Assembly (NCBI GenBank): GCA_020072905.1
Contig: JAIQGB010000293.1
Location: forward strand, 1 to 5,827
Source: Terriglobia bacterium
GTDB taxonomy: Bacteria > Acidobacteriota > Terriglobia > UBA7540
Length of the DNA stretch: 5,827 nt
Direction of reading: 5' to 3'
Part shown: positions 1 to 4,854 of the stretch, one piece after another
Layout: every line of letters begins with the position of its first letter
Position numbering within the stretch: the first letter of the stretch is position 1
Translations under genes and position numbers: made by a program
Notes under the pieces: generated by a model
Database searches by the model: none
What the model was told of the DNA's origin: nothing
The model's input: only the letters and a program-made list of their open reading frames with translations

Positions 1-2892
1 GAGGCGGTGGCGCACGTCGAAGTCAGAAAGAGCTTTCTCTGCCGCGAGGTCCATGGAATTCTGCGGGAAGTTCGGGTCGCGGCTCGTGGTGAAGGCGTTG
101 GAGTTTGTGTCAATAGACTTGGAGAATGTGTAGCCGCCCAAGATCGCCAACCCATTCGAGTAGTGTCTTTCAACCTTCATCTGCAGAGCGTGATAAGAAG
201 ACCTGCCCGAAGATTGTGTGTAAGAGAAACCGGAAAGATACGGATAAGGCGCCAGCGCGGTCTGGGTCAAGGGGTCAGGGCGAGGCTGGTTGGGATCGGT
301 TTCCCGCGGGAGGCGCAGTCCCCGCGTTCCCACATAGCCTACGTCCAGAAGCCACGACCGCGGGAACTCATGCTGCACGTCGAAATTCCACTCGTGGATC
401 AGGCCATCCTGAAAGTCAAGCTGGAACGGGCTGACGTTCGGGAAGAAGGGTCCCACGAGGCCCGCCAGAGCACCCTGGATGACCGCTCCACTGCCCGGCA
501 CCAACTCCCCGCCTGCCAGGGCCGGTTGCACGGCGCTGATATTGCCCGCGCTGAGTCGGACGAAGGGCGGGTTGGCGCCCTTTTGGAAGAAGACGTCGCC
601 AAACGTCTGGTTATAAAAAACGCCATAGCCGCCGCGCAGCACCGTTCGGGAGTTGTGAAAAGGCTGCCAGGTGAACCCGAAGCGCGGAGCAAAATCATCC
701 TTGTCCGGATGCTGAAGCGAGCGATTCTCGCCCGTACTCCCCAGCGATCCGTTTCCCACCGGAACGAAGAGGCCGGTGTTGGGGTCGTAGGCTTCCTGCG
801 TGACGACTTTTTTGCCGGCTACCAGCAGAAGCCCCTTGCCAAAGTCGAAGTTGGAAAAACGGTCGTATTTGTCGGTGGACAATCCCTTGTACTCGTACCG
901 AATGCCCAAGATCAGGGTCAAATTCGAACGCACTTTCCATGTGTCCTGACCGAAGAAGTCGTACTCCCCCAAATGCCCGGAGATGTTCTGCTCGAATCCA
1001 TTAAGCCAGAAGGTGGGCAATCCCAACAGGGCGTCCGCGACGCCGCTTCCCAGGACGCAATTTGGAGAAACGCAGCTGAGGAGCTGCCCGGCCCCCGGTG
1101 GGAGCTGGCCGAAGCCCCCCGTCACCAACCCCGTGAAATCGAACTCGCCGCGAATCACAGAGTCGATGGTGAAGTTTCCCCGCTCCACCGAGCGCAGGTC
1201 AACCCCGTAGGCCAGGGAGTGGTTCCCGTAAACGTGAGTCACGGTGTCGGCCGCCTGGAACGTATTGACGGCGCCCCGCTGCGGGTCCGTGTTGTTGGCT
1301 CCCAAGCTGTCATAGCCGGCAAAATTCAGGATCGGGACGCCGATCTGGGTTGCGTTGGTCGTCGTGATCCCTTGGATGCCGAGTTGCTGGGCGAGAGTGT
1401 TTCCCTGGTCCTCGGTCGTCTCACGAATCTGCCAGCGGTTGTAGCCCAGTTTGAGTTCGTTGAAGAGCGTGGGGGTGAAGATGTGTGTCCAGTCGAGCCC
1501 GGCCATCTGGTAGGCATCGTGGGTCGAAGTACCATAGCCCGGCACATTCGTTTGCGCTGCCCGGGAACTGGTGTTGGGCGGCAGGACCTCTCGGTCGAAG
1601 TTCACATTGTAGCGGAAGAAGAGGTTGTCCGTGGATCCCCATCTCTGGTCGACTCGGCCAAAGAAGTTATCCATATCCACCTTGCGGTTTACTTGCGCAA
1701 TGTAGTTGACCCCGCCGCAGGTCGCACCGGGAATATTCGGCCGGGGATAAAGGTTCACCAACGCTTGTCCGGCCGGGTCAGGCCCGCCCGGCAGCACCTT
1801 GTTGATGTTGGTAAAGGGTTGGACCTGGCCGCCAAACAGGGCAAAAGGATTGATCAGTAGCGTCTGCACAGGGCAGTCCGGGGCAAGATCGGCGGCGAAA
1901 TCTCCGCTGCGCTCCGCGAGCGTGGGAACACGCGCCCGGTTGAAAAACGAACGGCGGTCGCGGAGCCCTTCGTAGAGGACAAAGAAAAAGGTGCGATCCC
2001 GCCCGTCATAGACGCCCGGCAGCTTGAAGGGCCCGCCAAGGGCGCCCCCAAATTGGTTGCGGCGGGAGGGCGGCACTGTGGGATCAAAGAAGCTCCGCGC
2101 GTCCAGACTGCTGTTGCGCAGATACTCGTGCAGGGAGCCATGGAACTGGTTCGTGCCGGATTTCGTCACAATGTTGACCTGCGCGCCGGCGTGAGCGCCG
2201 AATTTGGCATCGTAGCCCCCTGTTTCCATGCGCAGTTGGAGGATGGAATCCAGCGGAGGCACGACGGTAAATTGGCCGACGCCAATCGCTGTGTCGTCAA
2301 GGCCATCCAGCCAATAGGAGTTCATGGACTCCTGCAAGCCGTTCACGTTGATGGCGCCACCGCGATCGCTGATTCGGGAGCCCGGAGTTCCGGGGACCAC
2401 GCCCGGAACAAGCAATGCCAGTTGCAGGAAGTGCCGTCCATTCAGCGGAACCTCGTTAGCCATCACTTGCCCGACTGTCGTGCCCACGGAGGAGTTCTGC
2501 GTTTCTACTACGGGCGGAGCACCTTTGACGGCCACGGTCGTGCTCTGCGCCCCGAGCTTCATCTGGAGGTCCACCTTCAGATGCTGGTTCACGGTGAGAT
2601 TGATCGGCCCCTGAAACATTCTTGCGAACCCTGGTTTCTCCGCTGTCAGTTCGTAAATTCGGGGCGGCAAGAGCGCGATTTCGTAAGTTCCGTCGTCCAG
2701 GGAGGAGACGCTACGCGTGAGGCCCGTCCCCTGCTCCCTGGCAGTAACGGTGGCGCCGGGAATGATGGCGCCGCTGGGGTCAGAGACCGTACCGGTGATA
2801 CTGCCCTGGAAAGTCTGTCCCCACGCAGGGAAACATGAGAAGCCGATTGCCAGAAGCAAGCACGCGAGTGACACACATCTCGGGAAACGCAT
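1..2892 (-). CDS. TonB-dependent receptor, Oar-like, with N-terminal carboxypeptidase-regulatory-like domain (3' end cut by window)
   Basis: This is an outer-membrane receptor of the TonB-dependent, Oar-like class; the ligand cannot be read from sequence. I translated the minus strand from ATG at 2892 to the window edge and saw 964 codons without a stop. Residues 1-25 form a signal peptide ending FPAWG before Q26. Residues 28-112 fit a carboxypeptidase-regulatory-like beta-sandwich (GSITGTVSDPSGAIIPGATV, later DDGTYEI and LPP). Residues 125-250 resemble a plug domain: VPLNGRHFLQLALLVPGV, NVNGLQ, YWLDGLD, GAQVNIVTKSGTNQFHG. Barrel signatures follow: RRNQFGGALGGP (277-288), FFGQDTWKV and LTLILGIRYEY (646-668), FAPRFGFTW (about 734-742), LRGGYGVFYNQ (752-762) and FDVRHRL (958-964). 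Relatives are usually 1,050-1,250 residues, so roughly 100-250 residues probably lie outside the window. The start is supported by a Shine-Dalgarno 8 bases upstream. The gene appears monocistronic at its 5' end. Confidence 0.95.
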   Translation of the reverse strand, partial: MRFPRCVSLACLLLAIGFSCFPAWGQTFQGSITGTVSDPSGAIIPGATVTAREQGTGLTRSVSSLDDGTYEIALLPPRIYELTAEKPGFARMFQGPINLTVNQHLKVDLQMKLGAQSTTVAVKGAPPVVETQNSSVGTTVGQVMANEVPLNGRHFLQLALLVPGVVPGTPGSRISDRGGAINVNGLQESMNSYWLDGLDDTAIGVGQFTVVPPLDSILQLRMETGGYDAKFGAHAGAQVNIVTKSGTNQFHGSLHEYLRNSSLDARSFFDPTVPPSRRNQFGGALGGPFKLPGVYDGRDRTFFFVLYEGLRDRRSFFNRARVPTLAERSGDFAADLAPDCPVQTLLINPFALFGGQVQPFTNINKVLPGGPDPAGQALVNLYPRPNIPGATCGGVNYIAQVNRKVDMDNFFGRVDQRWGSTDNLFFRYNVNFDREVLPPNTSSRAAQTNVPGYGTSTHDAYQMAGLDWTHIFTPTLFNELKLGYNRWQIRETTEDQGNTLAQQLGIQGITTTNATQIGVPILNFAGYDSLGANNTDPQRGAVNTFQAADTVTHVYGNHSLAYGVDLRSVERGNFTIDSVIRGEFDFTGLVTGGFGQLPPGAGQLLSCVSPNCVLGSGVADALLGLPTFWLNGFEQNISGHLGEYDFFGQDTWKVRSNLTLILGIRYEYKGLSTDKYDRFSNFDFGKGLLLVAGKKVVTQEAYDPNTGLFVPVGNGSLGSTGENRSLQHPDKDDFAPRFGFTWQPFHNSRTVLRGGYGVFYNQTFGDVFFQKGANPPFVRLSAGNISAVQPALAGGELVPGSGAVIQGALAGLVGPFFPNVSPFQLDFQDGLIHEWNFDVQHEFPRSWLLDVGYVGTRGLRLPRETDPNQPRPDPLTQTALAPYPYLSGFSYTQSSGRSSYHALQMKVERHYSNGLAILGGYTFSKSIDTNSNAFTTSRDPNFPQNSMDLAAEKALSDFDVRHRL

Positions 2893-2900
2893 CGTGACCG

Positions 2901-2907
2901 CACCTTT
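2901..2907 (-). promoter_or_regulatory. Ribosome binding site of the TonB-dependent receptor gene
   Basis: On the minus strand AAAGGTG lies 8 bases before the ATG at 2892. It matches the AAGG-GTG pattern expected to pair with the 16S rRNA tail. It decides the start in favour of 2892, because another possible start at 2903 is in a different frame whose translation has no receptor features. Confidence 0.6.
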
Positions 2908-2948
2908 CTCGCCCACTACCATCGCTCTGGAGTAGGTCCGCGGCTGTC

Positions 2949-2977
2949 ATTCTACCCTAACATTGACCTGAAGCCAG
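2949..2977 (-). promoter_or_regulatory. Candidate sigma70-like promoter for the TonB-dependent receptor gene
   Basis: On the minus strand TAGAAT (2954-2949) matches five of six bases of the -10 consensus. Seventeen bases upstream is CTGGCT (2977-2972), which matches the -35 consensus in only three of six. The inferred transcription start near 2942 would leave a leader of about 50 bases before the ATG. The -10 is good and the -35 poor, so this is a candidate only. Confidence 0.3.
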
Positions 2978-3080
2978 CCAGGATAGCAACCGACTATGCC
3001 AACTTCCTCGCACCGACTTCCTTGGCTGACCACGTGAGCTCTGCTCATCTCCAGCCGTGCCGAATGGATTGGATGGTGTT

Positions 3081-3126
3081 GGAAACCTTCCGGCTCTAGC
3101 CGGGTCAGAATGGCGGTTCCGCAACC
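3081..3126. repeat. Nested inverted repeats (CCGGC-TCTA-GCCGG and flanks)
   Basis: CCGGC (3090-3094) and GCCGG (3099-3103) flank a four-base TCTA loop. An imperfect outer pair, GGAAACC (3081-3087) and GGTTCC (3115-3120), encloses it. A second small hairpin, GGTT-CCGC-AACC, follows at 3115-3126 and competes with the outer arm. The fold could act in RNA from either strand. No T-run follows, so it does not look like an intrinsic terminator. Confidence 0.4.
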
Positions 3127-3137
3127 TGCACCCGACG

Positions 3138-3208
3138 GATTGGCTCCGCCACGGACGCCCCAACCTTCTCCTGTTTCAGCACAGCCACGGGATCCTACGG
3201 AGCCAATC
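3138..3208. repeat. 11-bp perfect inverted repeat with 49-base gap
   Basis: GATTGGCTCCG at 3138-3148 is matched by its exact complement CGGAGCCAATC at 3198-3208. Eleven perfect base pairs across a 49-base gap is more than expected by chance in a region this size. It forms the longest arm of the inverted-repeat cluster in this intergenic region. Confidence 0.5.
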
Positions 3209-3212
3209 GCTT

Positions 3213-3268
3213 CCGCCTTGCGGTCAACTCCCTCTTCCTGGAGCGCTAGGTTTTGGGGTAGCGCGCTC
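3213..3268. repeat. Two hairpins, the second bulged with a 10-base loop
   Basis: CCGC-CTT-GCGG at 3213-3223 is a short hairpin. GAGCGCTA (3241-3248) then pairs with TAGCGCGCTC (3259-3268) through eight pairs and a two-base bulge, around the loop GGTTTTGGGG. No run of T follows on either strand, so a rho-independent terminator is not supported. Confidence 0.4.
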
Positions 3269-3606
3269 TCGGTGCGGAGCGGAGAATCGGGATCCACGCG
3301 CCACACCTCTATGGCGACAGATTAGGCTTCCAGAATGCCAGGATTCGACGCTCCTGACGACGGGTCTCATGTGTCTGATCGGAGAGTCGGACTCAAGGAA
3401 TGTCCCGAGGCGGCCGATCGTGCAAGTAGGTTTTTAGCAGCACTCAGAGGAGGGAACCAATTCACAGCGGCCGGAGCCAAAGAACACAGCGCCACGTACA
3501 TCAGCCGACCAGGTTGGGTGAGGCACCACCTTCATCCTTCTCGAGAACTCCCGGGGTGACAAATGCGGAAAGCGCGCCCGATTTACACCGCTCGACGCCG
3601 CGATAT

Positions 3607-4347
3607 CTATCCGGCGGGGGACCCGGTCATGACCGAGTGAAGTCCGTGCGGCTCCAGGATAATGACCGAACCGCCGTTCACACGGATCAGTCGGCGTTGC
3701 CTGAAGTCCCCCAAAATACGGCTGACACTCTCGCGCGAGGACCCTATCGACCTGGCGATTTCCTCGTGAGTCAAGTTAAGTGGGACGTGAACCCCCTCGA
3801 CCGTTTTCTGACCGTGCTCGGCCGCCCAAGCCAGCAGAAAATGGGCGACCTTGGCCGGGGTGCTAGGGGCGAGAGCCAACAGGCTGGTTTTCTCCCAAGC
3901 CTTATGAAGCTCCATACTCAAGTGCTTTGCAACGCTCAAAGCGACATCGGGACTGGCGCGGAGGAACTGCAGGAACGGAAGGCGGGGAATGAAACTCACT
4001 TGGCTAGGCTTAAGGGTTTCAGCACTTGCCAGGTAGGGACTGTTCGAGATTACGCTGCTCAGCCCGAGCACTTCCCCCCGCTCCACGAGGCGCAAAGTAA
4101 TGCTCTGCCCATCTCTGGAGTTGGCCGTGAGTTTGGCCTGGCCGGAACAGAGGATGAACAGCCCGCGCGGGGATTCGCCCTCAACAAACAGCACGGCTCC
4201 GCGGGGATACAGGGCAGTCTGGCGAAGGGAATTTAGATGACTCAGTGCGGCGTGAGGGAGGTGGCAAAAAACACCCTCCTCCCGCATCACGCAACCGAAA
4301 CAGCTTTCGATCACGTGTAGGTTATACGGTCCTGGATTTGTGTTCAT
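3607..4347 (-). CDS. Crp/Fnr-family transcriptional regulator with four cysteines
   Basis: This is a complete 246-residue cytoplasmic DNA-binding regulator. The cysteines are C16 and C19 (CFGC), C28 (VFCHLP) and C67 (LFILCSGQ). The cyclic-nucleotide-binding-like beta-roll spans about 38-125 (FVEGESPRGLFILCSGQ, then RGEVLGLSSVI). A dimerisation helix spans about 127-160 and the winged helix-turn-helix about 190-230 (LTHEEIARSIGSSRESVSRI). The recognition helix carries R205, E206 and R210, aligning with CRP R180, E181 and R185, so TGTGA-type half-sites are expected. By my alignment CRP's cAMP contacts E72, R82 and S83 become L96, L106 and A107, so cAMP is an unlikely ligand. FNR's fourth cluster cysteine (C122) aligns with S118; C67 is the only other candidate. 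An iron-sulfur cluster or thiol sensing is inference. The gene is divergent from the cytochrome-porin gene, with a CRP-type palindrome between them. An in-frame GTG at codon 12 is an alternative start, but no ribosome site was seen for it. Confidence 0.93.
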   Translation of the reverse strand: MNTNPGPYNLHVIESCFGCVMREEGVFCHLPHAALSHLNSLRQTALYPRGAVLFVEGESPRGLFILCSGQAKLTANSRDGQSITLRLVERGEVLGLSSVISNSPYLASAETLKPSQVSFIPRLPFLQFLRASPDVALSVAKHLSMELHKAWEKTSLLALAPSTPAKVAHFLLAWAAEHGQKTVEGVHVPLNLTHEEIARSIGSSRESVSRILGDFRQRRLIRVNGGSVIILEPHGLHSVMTGSPAG

Positions 4348-4364
4348 AGGGCCGAATTAGCCCT
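4348..4364 (-). promoter_or_regulatory. Hairpin abutting the regulator start codon and covering its weak ribosome binding site
   Basis: AGGGC (minus 4364-4360) and GCCCT (4352-4348) can pair around a seven-base loop ending directly before the ATG. The only Shine-Dalgarno-like string for this gene, AAAGGG, overlaps the first arm and lies far (about 13 bases) from the ATG. When the stem forms it would hide the site while bringing the flanking sequence closer to the start. Whether it controls translation is inference from five base pairs. Confidence 0.3.
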
Positions 4365-4375
4365 TTCGACGGGAC

Positions 4376-4404
4376 ATTGTGTCACTTTGACTCCCCAAAT
4401 GCAA
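4376..4404 (-). promoter_or_regulatory. Candidate promoter for the Crp/Fnr-family regulator gene
   Basis: On the minus strand TTGCAT (4404-4399) and CACAAT (4381-4376) are separated by 17 bases, matching the -35 and -10 consensus in three and four of six positions. The inferred start near 4369 gives a leader of about 22 bases. Two small inverted repeats, GTCA-AAG-TGAC and GACA-CAA-TGTC, lie on and next to the -10 and might be a protein site, but they do not match the spacing of the operator at 4506-4521. Confidence 0.3.
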
Positions 4405-4434
4405 GTTAGTCTGCCGGAACGAAACTCGGGTGAA

Positions 4435-4459
4435 ACGCAAAAGCGAAGGGCCCTTGCGT
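4435..4459. repeat. Inverted repeat ACGCAA-N13-TTGCGT containing AAGGGCCCTT
   Basis: ACGCAA (4435-4440) is exactly complementary to TTGCGT (4454-4459). A 10-bp palindrome, AAGGGCCCTT, sits at 4446-4455 and overlaps the right arm. It lies between the two divergent promoters. It could be a second regulator site or a chance cruciform; no family was recognised. Confidence 0.35.
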
Positions 4460-4505
4460 CGAAGAGAGCAAGTCTGTCTAGGTGATGAATGCGGGCTTTA
4501 GGTCC

Positions 4506-4521
4506 TGTGACGACGGTCACA
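4506..4521. promoter_or_regulatory. CRP-type operator TGTGAC-N4-GTCACA
   Basis: The two six-base arms are perfect complements, and the site matches the classical TGTGA-N6-TCACA consensus of CRP at every defined base. It lies in the divergent region between the Crp/Fnr-family gene and the cytochrome-porin gene. The regulator next door has the R-E-x3-R recognition helix that reads this half-site in CRP. The centre (4513.5) is about 63 bp upstream of the inferred start of the rightward promoter, near the -61.5 used by class I activators. It is about 145 bp upstream of the inferred regulator start. Direct control by the neighbouring regulator is inference. Confidence 0.72.
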
Positions 4522-4541
4522 AATACCCTTCTCTGCCGTCA

Positions 4542-4570
4542 CTGACCGCCCCAACTGGTTTTTCGATAAT
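4542..4570 (+). promoter_or_regulatory. Candidate sigma70-like promoter for the cytochrome-porin gene
   Basis: CTGACC (4542-4547) and GATAAT (4565-4570) are separated by exactly 17 bases, matching the -35 and -10 consensus in four and five of six positions. The -10 lies in a short AT-rich patch within GC-rich DNA. The inferred start near 4577 would give a leader of about 278 bases. Its position relative to the CRP-type palindrome supports an activated promoter. Confidence 0.45.
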
Positions 4571-4576
4571 CGCCTC

Positions 4577-4854
4577 TGGAGGGAGATGAGCGGTGGTTCG
4601 CCCGTTCCTGCCCAAAAGGTTCGATAGTTCAATGCCTGCTTGGGGTTGCCCAGCCTCTGATCGGATTCCTTCCAGTCGGCTGAATGCAGCCCGCAGGAAG
4701 GAGAACCACCTGGGCAGGCTCACAGTCCACCAAGTCAGCACCATCTGGAGGAGTCCCGGCCTCCACGGGAGGCGTGCTTCAGTCAAGCCCTGCCCGTGGG
4801 TGCTGGTCGCAACCTGGAGCCTCTGTAGTTCTCAAAGAAGGAGAGGTGGTCTCG
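4577..4854 (+). other. Inferred long 5' leader of the cytochrome-porin gene, with competing hairpins
   Basis: No gene is supported in this stretch; the small frames on either strand have no recognisable features, and the minus one begins at a TTG. It contains a perfect six-pair hairpin, GCCTCC-ACG-GGAGGC (4759-4773). An alternative seven-pair stem joins CCACGGG (4763-4769) to CCCGTGG (4793-4799), and the two cannot form together. CCTCT (4820-4824) can pair with AGAGG in the ribosome binding site. The leader role depends on the promoter call upstream. I do not recognise a known riboswitch. Confidence 0.35.
4838..4847 (+). promoter_or_regulatory. Ribosome binding site of the cytochrome-porin gene
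   Basis: AAGGAGAGGT is a strong purine-rich Shine-Dalgarno whose GAGGT part ends 7 bases before the ATG at 4855. It favours ATG 4855 over an in-frame GTG at 4846, which overlaps the site itself. Confidence 0.7.

Larger units (their letters stand above)
2893..3606. other. Long intergenic region between the receptor and regulator genes; no supported gene
   Basis: These 714 bases separate the 5' end of the receptor gene from the 3' end of the regulator gene. Only the first 85 bases, with the receptor promoter and ribosome binding site, can be explained. Small open frames occur on both strands (for example minus 3306-2947, plus 3057-3437, plus 3335-3559). None has a recognisable motif, and they overlap one another in opposite directions. 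Bases 3081-3268 are unusually rich in inverted repeats. No convincing intrinsic terminator with a T-run was found after the regulator's stop codon. The stretch could hold a small RNA, a non-autonomous mobile-element remnant or a decayed gene; the sequence does not decide. Confidence 0.6.

Noticed and set aside
7..1860. 617-codon plus-strand open frame
   Set aside because: It is the exact antisense register of the TonB-dependent receptor, whose translation is rich in family signatures, and the plus-strand product has no recognisable domains.
2053..2838. 261-codon plus-strand open frame
   Set aside because: It is antisense to the signal peptide, regulatory-like and plug domains of the receptor, and shows no motif of its own.
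2646..2903. Minus-strand frame beginning 11 bases upstream of the receptor start
   Set aside because: It is in a different frame from the receptor and ends after 85 codons. The receptor frame explains the same DNA with a signal peptide and domains.
3057..3437. 126-codon plus-strand frame in the long intergenic region
   Set aside because: It overlaps several stems and an opposing frame, has no ribosome site, and its translation matches no family I recognise.
3538..3547. TTCTCGAGAA palindrome as a terminator for the regulator gene
   Set aside because: It is a 10-bp self-complementary sequence with no loop and no T-run, about 60 bases past the stop codon.
3514..4236. 240-codon plus-strand open frame
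   Set aside because: It is antisense to the clearly recognisable Crp/Fnr regulator and its translation resembles nothing known.
4376..4391. Possible second CRP-type site over the regulator's -10 region
   Set aside because: The half-sites GTGAC and GTCCC are spaced five apart instead of four and one arm is mismatched, so it does not fit the operator at 4506-4521.
4517..4786. 89-codon minus-strand frame upstream of the regulator
   Set aside because: It starts at TTG without a ribosome site, overlaps the operator and the rightward promoter, and has no recognisable motif.
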